A DNA stretch of 64,000 nt, taken from an uncultured Bacteroides sp. (lineage in GTDB: Bacteria > Bacteroidota > Bacteroidia > Bacteroidales > Bacteroidaceae). A program made the translations under genes and the position numbers. The DNA lies in assembly GCA_900766195.1 (NCBI GenBank), contig CAAFUN010000093.1, positions 1 to 64,000 on the forward strand. Reading direction: 5' to 3'. Shown one piece after another: positions 8,700-18,603 of the stretch (within the stretch, counting starts at the first letter, position 1; each line of letters begins with the position of its first letter). The notes beneath the pieces are model-generated. The model saw nothing but the letters and a program-made list of their open reading frames with translations, had not been told where the DNA came from and made no database searches.

Positions 8700-9266
8700 A
8701 TGGTATCAATTATTAATTCTCAGCTTCCTGAATTCAAAGTTCAGGCATTTCACAACGGAAGTTTCAAAACAGTGACCAACGAAGACGTAAAAGGCAAATG
8801 GGCTATTTTCTTCTTCTATCCTGCCGACTTTACTTTTGTATGTCCTACCGAACTAGTGGACATTGCTGAAAAGTATGAGCAGTTTCAGTCAATGGGTGTA
8901 GAAGTATATTCAGTAAGTACCGACTCCGAATTCGTTCACAAGGCATGGTATGATGCATCTGAAAGTATCCGTAAAATTAAATACCCGATGCTTTCTGACC
9001 GTACAGGCGTATTGTCTCGTGCTTTCGGCGTAATGATTGAAGAAGAAGGAGCTGCTTACAGAGGTACATTTGTAATAAACCCCGAAGGTAAGGTGAAATT
9101 GGTAGAGATCCAAGATAACAGCATTGGACGTAATGCCGACGAATTGCTTCGCAAAGTAGAGGCTGCACAGTTTGTAGCTACACACGATGGAGAAGTTTGT
9201 CCGGCCAAATGGAAAAAGGGAAGTGCAACACTTCACCCAAGCATTGATTTGGTAGGCAAAATCTAA
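8700..9266 (+). CDS. ahpC: alkyl hydroperoxide reductase subunit C (2-Cys peroxiredoxin)
   Basis: AhpC reduces H2O2 and organic peroxides and is recycled by AhpF. The peroxidatic cysteine is Cys48 in FVCPTEL, within FFYPADFTFVCP, and the resolving cysteine is Cys167 in GEVCPAKW. The 188-residue length is standard. It is the first gene of the ahpCF pair. A strong hairpin lies between it and ahpF. Confidence 0.97.
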   Translation: MVSIINSQLPEFKVQAFHNGSFKTVTNEDVKGKWAIFFFYPADFTFVCPTELVDIAEKYEQFQSMGVEVYSVSTDSEFVHKAWYDASESIRKIKYPMLSDRTGVLSRAFGVMIEEEGAAYRGTFVINPEGKVKLVEIQDNSIGRNADELLRKVEAAQFVATHDGEVCPAKWKKGSATLHPSIDLVGKI

Positions 9267-9285
9267 AGAATCTTTTCCTTATATT

Positions 9286-9331
9286 AAGTCCTCTCCGTGT
9301 TACTGCTCCAAGGCTGTGCCGGGGAGGACTT
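9286..9331 (+). terminator. hairpin between ahpC and ahpF
   Basis: A 12-bp stem (9286-9297 with 9320-9331, one G-T pair) is followed by a T-rich tract. It looks like an intrinsic terminator 19 bp after ahpC. As no separate ahpF promoter was seen, partial read-through is likely. Confidence 0.75.
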
Positions 9332-9390
9332 TTCGGTTTTAAATAACAGCAAACCATTATTCATAAAATATTGAAAAAGGAAATACCAAT

Positions 9391-10953
9391 ATGTTAGACG
9401 AATCAATAAAAGAACAACTTCATAATATATTCCAATCACTAGAAGGCGAATATAGTTTTCATGCCACTTACCAACCCGAGTATGAAAGTGCTCAGGAGCT
9501 GGTTGAGTTTTTGAAAGATTTTGCCGGATCTTCCGACAAGCTATCGTGCCAACTCACTACAACAGATACGCCCAAACTGGAATTTAGTCTGCTGAAAAGT
9601 GGCAAACCAACAGGCATCACTTTCCGCGGAATACCCAATGGGCATGAGTTTACCTCATTGATACTTGCCGTACTCAACGCCGATGGAAAGGGGAAAAATA
9701 TTCCAGATGAAGCCATTGTCCGTCGCATTCGTGCACTGCAAGGAAGCATTGCATTGCAAACTTATGTCTCGCTGACGTGTACCAACTGTCCGGATGTGGT
9801 TCAGGCACTCAACATCATGGCACTCTTGAACCCCAACATCACTCATGAGATGATAGACGGTGCTCTGTTTGAAGAGGAAGTAAAAGCTTTGAATATACAG
9901 GGTGTACCCACTGTTTTAGCCAACGGAAAACAACTTCACGTAGGCCGTGGCGAACTGGGCGAATTACTGCAGAAACTGGAAGATACCTTTGGTTCACAAC
10001 CTCAAGAAGATGCCGCACCTACAACAAAGGCATACGATGTATTGGTGTTGGGCGGCGGACCTGCCGGAGCCTCAGCAGCCATCTATTCTGCCCGTAAGGG
10101 ACTAAAGGTAGCCATTGTAGCCGAAAAGACCGGTGGACAGGTTAAGGAAACGGTAGGCATTGAAAACATGATCTCCATTCCCCAAACCACAGGTGCCCAA
10201 CTTGCCAATGCATTGAAAGACCATATTGGACACTACCCCATTGATTTGCTGGAGAACCGGACAATCATAAAAGCTTCTCTCGAAGGCAAGGAGAAAGATA
10301 TTGAAGCAGGCGGTGGAGAACACTTTATTGCCCCATGTGTAATCATAGCTACCGGTGCAAGCTGGCGTAAGCTGAACATTGAGGGTGAAGCGGAATATAT
10401 CGGTCATGGAGTAGCCTTCTGTCCGCACTGCGACGGTCCGTTCTATAAAGGTAAGCACGTAGCCGTTGTAGGCGGAGGAAATTCCGGTATAGAAGCTGCT
10501 ATTGATTTGGCCGGCATTTGTAGTAAAGTAACCGTGTTTGAGTTTATGGATACGCTGAAAGCCGACCAAGTGCTGCAAGATAAAGCCCGAAGCTTGAATA
10601 ATGTGGAGATCTTTACTTCATCACAGACCACAAAGGTGCTAGGTGACGGTAGCAAAGTGACCGGTATCCGTGTAAAGGACCGCAACAGCAATGAAGAAAA
10701 GGATTACACGCTGGACGGCATCTTCGTACAAATAGGACTGGCAGCCAACAGCGCTCCTTTCCGTGAGCAATTGGATGTAACCCGCATCGGCGAAATAAAG
10801 ATTGACGCTAACTGCCGCACCAGTCTGACGGGAGTATATGCAGCCGGCGATGTATCCGACGTACCTTATAAGCAAATCATCATTGCAATGGGCGAAGGAG
10901 CCAAAGCTGCCCTCTCTGCTTTTGACGACCGCATACGCGGGGTATTAGGCTAA
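9391..10953 (+). CDS. ahpF: alkyl hydroperoxide reductase subunit F
   Basis: This FAD disulfide reductase passes electrons from NADH to AhpC. It is 520 residues long with the expected layout: an N-terminal double thioredoxin-fold domain with Cys130-x-x-Cys133 (TCTNC), then a thioredoxin-reductase-like part. That part has the FAD loop GGGPAGASAA (221-230), the redox centre CPHC (344-347) and the NAD loop VVGGGNSGIEAA. It follows ahpC by 124 bp containing a hairpin. No irregularity was seen. Confidence 0.97.
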   Translation: MLDESIKEQLHNIFQSLEGEYSFHATYQPEYESAQELVEFLKDFAGSSDKLSCQLTTTDTPKLEFSLLKSGKPTGITFRGIPNGHEFTSLILAVLNADGKGKNIPDEAIVRRIRALQGSIALQTYVSLTCTNCPDVVQALNIMALLNPNITHEMIDGALFEEEVKALNIQGVPTVLANGKQLHVGRGELGELLQKLEDTFGSQPQEDAAPTTKAYDVLVLGGGPAGASAAIYSARKGLKVAIVAEKTGGQVKETVGIENMISIPQTTGAQLANALKDHIGHYPIDLLENRTIIKASLEGKEKDIEAGGGEHFIAPCVIIATGASWRKLNIEGEAEYIGHGVAFCPHCDGPFYKGKHVAVVGGGNSGIEAAIDLAGICSKVTVFEFMDTLKADQVLQDKARSLNNVEIFTSSQTTKVLGDGSKVTGIRVKDRNSNEEKDYTLDGIFVQIGLAANSAPFREQLDVTRIGEIKIDANCRTSLTGVYAAGDVSDVPYKQIIIAMGEGAKAALSAFDDRIRGVLG

Positions 10954-11010
10954 CAAGTTGTTTAAGCAATCCTATAAAAAGGAGAAACATAAACTATTTT
11001 TTGACTTTTC

Positions 11011-11112
11011 ATCCTACACCCTACACGCTTCAATAACTCACTACAAACCAGCAGGATAGAGAGAACAAAGCGTGTAGGATAGTGTAGGATTCTTTTTTCT
11101 AAATCCTACACT
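11011..11112 (+). repeat. nested, mutually exclusive inverted repeats after ahpF
   Basis: The arm at 11011-11030 is complementary to 11068-11090 (imperfect, about 20 bp). The arm 11081-11091 is perfectly complementary to 11102-11112 and is followed by a T run. Both hairpins need 11081-11090, so only one can form at a time. TGTAGGAT is also repeated in tandem. The second hairpin could terminate ahpCF transcription. Confidence 0.6.
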
Positions 11113-11351
11113 TTTTCTACTATCCACACAAAAGCACATCGTAACCTATTGTTTTACAGCACTTAGTCGCACTACTTCCAACCCTCTTTCTAAAGTGTCC
11201 AAATCTACCTTTTTCATGAGCAAAATAGGGATTTTCTCACCTTTTCTCTTCAGAACGAGACTCGAAAGTCGTCTTTTGCAATCATACTTTTGCTGTTACA
11301 TACCGAATATAATGTGTCTACACATGTTTAATAACTCCTCTTTATCACAGC

Positions 11352-11453
11352 CATAACTCCGGCTCCCACGTGGGAACTTTACGGATCAGCTACCCGCCCC
11401 GAATAGCTCCGCTGTGTGATCTATCCGGATCCCACGCGTGATCCGAAGTTATG
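11352..11453. repeat. GC-rich structured intergenic element
   Basis: The outer arms CATAACT (11352-11358) and AGTTATG (11447-11453) extend with two mismatches. Inside lie the palindromes CCCACGTGGG (11365-11374) and CACGCGTG flanked by GGAT/ATCC (11427-11444). The GC content is clearly above the surroundings. No gene was seen in the rest of the 10954-11542 gap. Confidence 0.45.
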
Positions 11454-11542
11454 CTTATGGGAAAGAAAGGTTATTCTTGATGTATAGCACTATTATCCTC
11501 GATGTAAACGGACAAAATGCTATTAAATATCCAGTTCAGTCG

Positions 11543-13060
11543 TCATCTATTTCTACTTTTCCGCCTTCTTATCTTATAGCCGCTGATTAACAACCACACC
11601 ACTGCCAACCCTGCAACAGAGATGAAAAACAATGCACCTTTTCCCAAGAATGTATAGATTCGCCCGGTGTGGATTTCTACACATAGATTCCACAAAGACA
11701 TCGGTAAATGGCGGAAAGACTCAGGCATTGCGCTAAATGTGGAGCCTTGTGCGTAATCCACCACACATTCTCGTCCTGCAAAATCAGCGCTATATCCCGA
11801 GATTGGTTTTTGACCGAAAGGCGATCCATGCTCTTCTGTAGGAACGTTTCCGCTGAAATAATCTGTAATGGTTTTATTTTTTAGCGGTTGAGCGGCTTGT
11901 TTCTGTGAATGCCTTGTCCAAACATACAGTCCGCTGAATGATCCTATCAACCAATTATCCCGACTGTCTTTTTGGAAAACATTCCATCCCATGACACTTA
12001 TAGGTGGCGTTGATTGCAACTTTACAGGCGTAGCATTTAAAGCAGTTAAAGAATAAAATCCGCTCGATGTAGTAAGCAGCCAGTCCTTCACCGTATGGTC
12101 ATACTGCAACCCACGAAGATTGTCGTTCCAAGCATTGGTACTATATAAAGCAGTACCGGGTATGGGATAGACCCTGGTGACAGCCAAAGGAATAAGAATG
12201 GGAGGACGAAGAGACCAACCGGTTATGGCAACAAAGAGTGTGAGAATGATGGTGTACCGCCCCACCTTATTGTGCCAATTCAACGAAGATTTAAGTAATT
12301 TCCCCTGTCGGTATACATCGTCGCCTTTCTTCTTCAAACGCTTTATGTATTTGGGCAGAAACCAGTAAAGCAATCCGGTAAACGAGAGAATGATTAGCAC
12401 AAGGGCAACCAAGTCCATCAGAATTTTACCTGCAAACCCAAACAGCTCTCCGCTATGCAACATCCACACCGTACGGAACAAAGAGACTTTACCGTCATAA
12501 CCCAAAGGAGCTTTGAGTTCTATTTTCTGAAAAGAATGATAAGGCGGCTGTGAAACATACAGGTATGAACGGCCAACGGCAACAAGCGTATCTCCCTTCA
12601 GAGCAAGATCAGATAGTCGTTCTTCGTGAAGATCAATCCCCACATCTCTCCAACCGCTCCCACTATCATAACGATACAAGGCAAACTGTCCTACGGCAAA
12701 TAGATCGCCCGAAGGAGCCTGTACCATACGTCTGATATTGCGATAGTCCGCACCTCCGGGTAGCCTCCGGTTATAATCGGCAAATGCCGACGCCAGACTG
12801 TCCGTTCTCCATATCCCCGATGCACCGTATAGCAGCACCGAGTCTGCTCCACCTATCCGACACGCCAGTGTTCCTCGCAGAAGTCCATTATTCCAGTTGT
12901 GGTAACGATAACTTTCGGGCAGCCACTTCCTACTCACATTCACGTCCGCTACTGCTGTGCGATGGTTTAGGATAATCCCGGAGATGCAAAACATCAACAA
13001 GAAAAAGCAAAGGATAAGCCCAAACCACTTATGATGCTTCCTCCATACACTATGTTTCAT
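11543..13060 (-). CDS. PepSY-associated membrane protein
   Basis: A 505-residue inner-membrane protein of the PepSY-TM family, often linked to iron uptake (ferric-reductase-like partners of TonB receptors). The first helix lies at about 12-31, after the Trp-Arg-Lys-xx-Lys-Trp-Phe motif typical of these proteins. A second helix pair is near 215-240, another helix is near 270-290, and a last one is near 475-495 before a basic tail. Large extracytoplasmic loops lie between. It is downstream of, and codirectional with, the TonB-receptor-like gene, consistent with a shared uptake role. The substrate is inference. Confidence 0.8.
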   Translation of the reverse strand: MKHSVWRKHHKWFGLILCFFLLMFCISGIILNHRTAVADVNVSRKWLPESYRYHNWNNGLLRGTLACRIGGADSVLLYGASGIWRTDSLASAFADYNRRLPGGADYRNIRRMVQAPSGDLFAVGQFALYRYDSGSGWRDVGIDLHEERLSDLALKGDTLVAVGRSYLYVSQPPYHSFQKIELKAPLGYDGKVSLFRTVWMLHSGELFGFAGKILMDLVALVLIILSFTGLLYWFLPKYIKRLKKKGDDVYRQGKLLKSSLNWHNKVGRYTIILTLFVAITGWSLRPPILIPLAVTRVYPIPGTALYSTNAWNDNLRGLQYDHTVKDWLLTTSSGFYSLTALNATPVKLQSTPPISVMGWNVFQKDSRDNWLIGSFSGLYVWTRHSQKQAAQPLKNKTITDYFSGNVPTEEHGSPFGQKPISGYSADFAGRECVVDYAQGSTFSAMPESFRHLPMSLWNLCVEIHTGRIYTFLGKGALFFISVAGLAVVWLLISGYKIRRRKSRNR

Positions 13061-13289
13061 TATATCCCCAATTTAATCTTTTACTTTCAGTTCTTTAGAA
13101 AAGTATTACGCTTCACTTCTGTTTCTCGCGACCCTTTTATAGATCAAGTATATACCTGCAATAAAAAAGCGAAGCGAAGATAATGATTATTTCTTTTATA
13201 TGACCACCGGGATTACCCATAGTTCGTTGAACAAATAAATAGCTTTATTGTATTTTCAAAAACTGGGAAAAAGCCTTTGATAATCCTCA

Positions 13290-16058
13290 TTAATGTACGT
13301 TCTTATTAAACCTGTATTTTAAAGATATGATAAAAAAACTGCCTATCTGCTGCGTATGGTTTTCATAAAATCCGTTAGCCGTTGTTGTACGGCTATAACT
13401 CTTCTTTCGACTTAAAATATCAGCCCAATAAAAAGAGAGTTCACATTGCTTCTTTTTCAAGAAACGTGAGGTGAGACCCAAATTCCAAAGCAACTGGTCA
13501 TCTTGCCCGCTGCGAATATTGGTACCCGTACGAAAAGAATACGTCAAATCGCTTTTGAGCTGCAAATCAGCAGGTAAACTCGCATAGACATTAAGACCGA
13601 AGCTATAGTCGCGGGTATAGATACGGACATCACGAAGCAAATTTTCAGTCCGCTGAAAACGCGAATTTGAAACAAGGTCAAACCCTCCCCACTCGGGAAA
13701 ATATGACAAGCGAATGTTTTGGTCAAAACCCTTACTATAAGTAGTGCTTCGTTCGGGAGCGGCACTTGCACCTTCATTGATATATCCCACACTCCGGGCA
13801 TATCTTGCTCTACTCATTGCCGAAATATTGAAGAGTTTGATTCGCTTTTGATAACGCAATACGGCACTGGTGCTCCAATTGCCGTTCACATTCACCGGAT
13901 AAGTCTCTCGGCCACCCGTTTGCTTATTATATATTATAATACGAGTCTGACTGTTGAACTCCTGCTGACAGTCAATACTTGCCAAAATACCTTTGTCCGT
14001 ATTTTGAGCTTCCAGATGCATGAAATGATTATAGGAAGGTTTCAAAGAGGGATTACCTCTAACAATATTCAGAGGGTTGCTGTTGTCTGTTAAAGACAAC
14101 AAATCGGTCAATGAGGGCTGACGAGTATCTCCATTATAACGTAAGGATATCCTGCTTTTCTTGTTTTGCCAAGCTATTTGAACAAAAGGTCGCCAATTTA
14201 TATTGTGCGCAGTGGTATCAGCACGTAGCAATCCGGTCTTCTGCTGTGTACTCCTCTGTTCAAATCCGGCAGATGCACCGCTCTCCACCTCCCATTTCTC
14301 GGTGGAATGGCTCAAAAATAGAGCAACCTCATGTCCACGTATATCATTATGGCTTTTGTTACTCAAACTGTCCAGATAGCCGGTTTCATAATCAGGTGGG
14401 AGGAAACCGGTTTCAGTAGGAACATTTCCCGTAAAGCCGGAGAGGTCATAAGTATTGCGGTCATTCTGTTGATTACTCTTGCTCAACGTGTAAGAAAGTT
14501 GAAGTCGCGTAGATTTATTGACTGGCTGTGTAAAGGAGAATCCCAAACTATACTGTTCATTATCCGACGGGCTCTTCTGGTACTGGTTGCGATACAACAC
14601 CGAATCATTTCCCATGCTATTGGCTATCTGGTAGTAAGTGGTGGAAGACAGAGTGAAACCATTGTTCTTGCTTCTGTTGCCAGAATATTGCAGACGCACA
14701 CTGATGTTGCTTCCTTTTTCATTGAGCTGCCGGGTGGCATCCACACTGAGATTATAGTTCAACACTCGGCTATATGACCGAGACTGCATGTTTCCAGCAT
14801 TGATCTTAATACTGTCGGGAGTGTTTTCAGCCAGATCAAGAGGAGTAGTGATATCCAAATGAGGATTATCATTAAAAGAGTATTGGCGGTTACTGCTTGA
14901 AGCATGTGACGTTGTGCGTCCAAATGTGGCGAAGACATTTAATAAGGTACGCTTATCAGGCTTCCACATTACAGTAGTCATACCATTCACACCGTTGTTA
15001 TCATTCAGGCTTTCTCCTCCGGACAATGTATACTGATTGCTTTCTGTCAGATACTGCTCATTGTAAGACCTTTGCTGATTGCCCATCTTATTCCCATTGA
15101 ACGACATGTTTCCCGTAACCATCAGTTCTTCCTTAAATTTCTTTACGAAGTTTATGCCTGCCAGATTCTGAATATTTCCCCGATAGTTACTTGTCATATA
15201 CATATTGGAAGAACGTCCGATAAGAGAAAAGTTATCTCCCCCATTCTCGAAGTAGTTACCTATCAATTCATAGTCCTTTTTCCTGTTATCACCATACCCC
15301 AACTTAGCCGAAGAAAGCAGTGTACCGTTAAATTGCTTTTTCGTTTGCATATCAAGTACATAGTTCTTCTCTCCACTGCTTACCTTAGTCATTTTCTCCA
15401 GCTCACTTTTCTTATCGTATATCTTTATAGCACTGATCAATTCGGCAGGCAGATTCTCCAAAGCCATCTTCTTATCCCCCGAAAAGAAGTTCTCCCCATT
15501 GATACGGATTCCGTTGATGGGCTTGCCATTATAAGTCAGCGACTGATCGGTGGGATTGTATTCTACTCCGGGTATGCGTTTCAGCAGCTCTATAAGATAG
15601 GCCCCTTCAGGAGTCTTATATACAGAAGTATTGATAATGGTAGTATCGCCTTTTTGCACCACTGGTTTCTGCAACGCAGTAACCAATACTTCCTTTAAGG
15701 AGATTTCATCTTCTTTCAATATAATGGGATCAATTGCAGTTTGCTTTGCAGGATTCTCCAATAGACGGAATACGGAACCAAAGCCCATAAATGAGGCTTT
15801 CAACAGATAGCTCTTATTCTTAAGAGATGGAAGCTGGATAAAGAAAAGTCCCTTTTCATCGCTAACTGTCCCCTTGATAAACACAGAATCCTTCGCATCC
15901 AACAGAGCAATAGAAGCTGATGGAAGTGGAATCGGGCTATCTTTCTCTACCGTCCTTCCCAATATCTGACCTTTAATGGTTACTGTTTGTTGAGCGGAAA
16001 GAGATAAGCTGAATAATAGAAATGATATTAAGAGGGCGTAGGCCTTACATCCATTCAT
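13290..16058 (-). CDS. TonB-dependent receptor-like outer-membrane beta-barrel protein
   Basis: A 922-residue outer-membrane protein. A signal peptide ending near SLSAQQ is followed by a carboxypeptidase-regulatory-like domain (about 25-110), a plug-like region containing VLVTALQKPVVQKGDTTI, and a long beta-barrel of aromatic-rich strands to the C-terminus. It resembles the Bacteroidota outer-membrane beta-barrel family rather than SusC: no SusD partner follows. Upstream is an S46 peptidase on the same strand, 232 bp away. The ligand is unknown; the PepSY protein downstream hints at metal or siderophore uptake. Confidence 0.85.
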   Translation of the reverse strand: MNGCKAYALLISFLLFSLSLSAQQTVTIKGQILGRTVEKDSPIPLPSASIALLDAKDSVFIKGTVSDEKGLFFIQLPSLKNKSYLLKASFMGFGSVFRLLENPAKQTAIDPIILKEDEISLKEVLVTALQKPVVQKGDTTIINTSVYKTPEGAYLIELLKRIPGVEYNPTDQSLTYNGKPINGIRINGENFFSGDKKMALENLPAELISAIKIYDKKSELEKMTKVSSGEKNYVLDMQTKKQFNGTLLSSAKLGYGDNRKKDYELIGNYFENGGDNFSLIGRSSNMYMTSNYRGNIQNLAGINFVKKFKEELMVTGNMSFNGNKMGNQQRSYNEQYLTESNQYTLSGGESLNDNNGVNGMTTVMWKPDKRTLLNVFATFGRTTSHASSSNRQYSFNDNPHLDITTPLDLAENTPDSIKINAGNMQSRSYSRVLNYNLSVDATRQLNEKGSNISVRLQYSGNRSKNNGFTLSSTTYYQIANSMGNDSVLYRNQYQKSPSDNEQYSLGFSFTQPVNKSTRLQLSYTLSKSNQQNDRNTYDLSGFTGNVPTETGFLPPDYETGYLDSLSNKSHNDIRGHEVALFLSHSTEKWEVESGASAGFEQRSTQQKTGLLRADTTAHNINWRPFVQIAWQNKKSRISLRYNGDTRQPSLTDLLSLTDNSNPLNIVRGNPSLKPSYNHFMHLEAQNTDKGILASIDCQQEFNSQTRIIIYNKQTGGRETYPVNVNGNWSTSAVLRYQKRIKLFNISAMSRARYARSVGYINEGASAAPERSTTYSKGFDQNIRLSYFPEWGGFDLVSNSRFQRTENLLRDVRIYTRDYSFGLNVYASLPADLQLKSDLTYSFRTGTNIRSGQDDQLLWNLGLTSRFLKKKQCELSFYWADILSRKKSYSRTTTANGFYENHTQQIGSFFIISLKYRFNKNVH

Positions 16059-16290
16059 GCAATTTATTTATACAGAAAGAGGTCGTAAAATTAAGTCTTT
16101 CTTTTCATCTGATCAATACCTAAGGACATGTATTTGGCTATCAATGACATTACACTTCTTATTATCTCTTTTCAATAAAACATATTTCAGTCTTACTTCA
16201 AACAGGGAGTCCTTCTTCTCCTTATACGATAAATACTTCTTTCTTGTGCAGAAATGTAATGTATCACTCGCCAAAGTCCTAACATCAGTA

Positions 16291-18432
16291 TTATTTCCGT
16301 AAGGAAACGTTCAGCTCTTTAATCAAATGATCTGCTTTGCCGAACTTCTCCAAGATAAAAAGTATATAGCGAATATCAACTCCAATGCAACGTTGAACCT
16401 GAGGTTCATAAAAGATATCACTACCCATCGCTTCCCAATTGCCATCGAAAGCAAGTCCTAATAATTCACCTTTAGCATTGAACATAGCACTGCCTGAATT
16501 GCCACCTGTAATGTCATTATTGGTAATGAAACAGACTCTCATATCACCCTTTTCATCGGAATACTTACCAAAATTACCGGATGAAAGCAGAGAAAGGATT
16601 TCCGGCTGTACGGCAAAGTCCTGATCTCCGGCATTGGCTTTTACTTTTTCAAGAATACCTTTGGTAGTGGTATAGTAATCAAACTGTGCACCATCATAAG
16701 GTGAATATCCTGCCACTGTACCAAAGCTCAAGCGCATAGTGGAGTTGGCATCGGGATAGAAATTACAAGTAGTACATCTGTCACGAACGGCAGCATTAAG
16801 CAAACGTTCACCACGGGCAATACCGTTGGAAGCCCCACTCATCTTCATATTCATCTCATACAATTGGCTTAGCACATCAATTCCCAAAACAACTGCGGGA
16901 TCGTCCATAATATGATATGTAGAGTCTTGCTCCAAAAAGCGTTTCAATCCGCGAGGGGTTGCCATTTCAGTACGAGCATAAAGCGTATCTACATAAGCCC
17001 GTTCATTGCCCTGAAACTTGCTGTCAATCACATGATAGAAAGCCGGTAGATAAGTCGTATCTACCTTTGCGCGGTATTCCTTGAGCATAGAAGTGAAAAC
17101 TTCTTTATCTACATTTAAGTCCAGATTGGCATATTGCTCCACAATATTCTTCAATGAAGCCACCACTGAGTTATGGTTTCCGCTGGAATCAAAGTTTAGG
17201 ACTTTAAGTACGAGTTGTATCAATTCTGGTCCGGACAAGAAAGACTCAAGAAAGTAAGCCTGCGCTCTATTAGTCTCTCTGCGAGCTTTATAAGCAACGT
17301 CCAAATCAGTAAACAGATTACCATATTCCGCCTTTTTACCGGGAGTTTTAAGTATCCATTGATCTACAGAATGCTCTATTTGACGCTTCTTATCCAAGAG
17401 ATTCAACTTGCGTATTGCCCGATTCACGCCTATACTGTTCTTCCAATAATTGGAACTCTCATCATATTTGGCTGCATACTTTATTCGGATACTATCACAG
17501 GCATTCATAGCGCGTTTCCAGATAGCTTGTTTAAGGGTGCGGACATCTATCTGCGCCTGATTGGTGTTATGCATCATCTCGTCTATCCCGTAAGAAGAGA
17601 GATAGCGTTCCGTGGAACCGGGATAACCCAAAGTCATGCTAAAATCACCTTCGTGATATCCGGCCAATGAAATAGGTGCAACATAATCGGGATGGTAAGG
17701 TACGTTATCAGGAGAATAATCTGCAGGACGATTATCGCTTCCTGAATAGATACGAAATACACAAAAGTCACCTGTATGGCGAGGCCACACCCAGTTATCA
17801 GTATCCCAACCAAACTTTCCGATAGAAGAAGGCGGCGCAAATACCAGCCGGACATCTGTGTAGTCACGATAAACAGAAAGCCAATATTGATTTCCACTGT
17901 AATAAGCATCTACAACACCGGTCAAAGTAGAATCACTGGCAGAAATTTCACTACCTATAGTTATTCTCATGGAGTCAATGGCAACAGATCGTTCCGACTC
18001 AGTCATTGAAGGCGTTACAGCACCAAGCACTCGCCGGGTTACATCCTCCGTACGTAATAGGAAGCGTACATAAAGGCCTGGATTTGGAAGTTCTTCGTCG
18101 TGCGTACGGGCTACAAAACCATCCTTCAAATAATCATGCCCCACTGATGAGTGTTGTTGTACGCAACTAAAGCCACAATGATGATTAGTAAAGACCAAAC
18201 CGTCTTGAGACACAACAACACCGGAACAGAAACCTCCGAAACTGACAATGGCATCTTTCAACGAGGGGTGCTTTTGATCATAGATTTGCGCAGGACTCAT
18301 CTTCAAGCCTAGTTCTTTCATGGTTTTGCGCGATTGCTTACTCAAATTACCCAGCATCCACATCCCTTCATCTGCATACCCGGCTAGAACACACAGGCAT
18401 AAAGCAACTGCCAATACATACTTAAACTTCAT
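16291..18432 (-). CDS. S46 family dipeptidyl-peptidase (DPP7-like)
   Basis: A periplasmic serine exopeptidase that removes dipeptides from peptide N-termini, part of amino-acid acquisition. A signal peptide (about 1-20) precedes the mature start DEGMW. The catalytic His is His85 in TNHHCGF, an Asp lies in HTGDF, and the nucleophile is Ser646 in GGNSGSAMF. Eighteen residues after the serine is Gly664 in AFDGNWE. In Porphyromonas enzymes this position is Arg in the acidic-specific DPP11 and Gly in DPP7, so DPP7-like specificity (hydrophobic P1) is inferred. The 713-residue length is typical. Confidence 0.93.
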   Translation of the reverse strand: MKFKYVLAVALCLCVLAGYADEGMWMLGNLSKQSRKTMKELGLKMSPAQIYDQKHPSLKDAIVSFGGFCSGVVVSQDGLVFTNHHCGFSCVQQHSSVGHDYLKDGFVARTHDEELPNPGLYVRFLLRTEDVTRRVLGAVTPSMTESERSVAIDSMRITIGSEISASDSTLTGVVDAYYSGNQYWLSVYRDYTDVRLVFAPPSSIGKFGWDTDNWVWPRHTGDFCVFRIYSGSDNRPADYSPDNVPYHPDYVAPISLAGYHEGDFSMTLGYPGSTERYLSSYGIDEMMHNTNQAQIDVRTLKQAIWKRAMNACDSIRIKYAAKYDESSNYWKNSIGVNRAIRKLNLLDKKRQIEHSVDQWILKTPGKKAEYGNLFTDLDVAYKARRETNRAQAYFLESFLSGPELIQLVLKVLNFDSSGNHNSVVASLKNIVEQYANLDLNVDKEVFTSMLKEYRAKVDTTYLPAFYHVIDSKFQGNERAYVDTLYARTEMATPRGLKRFLEQDSTYHIMDDPAVVLGIDVLSQLYEMNMKMSGASNGIARGERLLNAAVRDRCTTCNFYPDANSTMRLSFGTVAGYSPYDGAQFDYYTTTKGILEKVKANAGDQDFAVQPEILSLLSSGNFGKYSDEKGDMRVCFITNNDITGGNSGSAMFNAKGELLGLAFDGNWEAMGSDIFYEPQVQRCIGVDIRYILFILEKFGKADHLIKELNVSLRK

Positions 18433-18603
18433 TCTAAATTTAATCTTCTGGTATTAGTTATTCTATCCGGCATAAGCCTCAACCTGTTTTATTAATTGAT
18501 GAGACTCACCGGAAATGATTTCCTAAAACTGTTTATATTATCTATGATCTATCCATTTATAATGCATAATTCTTATTTATCTTGTTACTCAACACTCTGT
18601 TTA

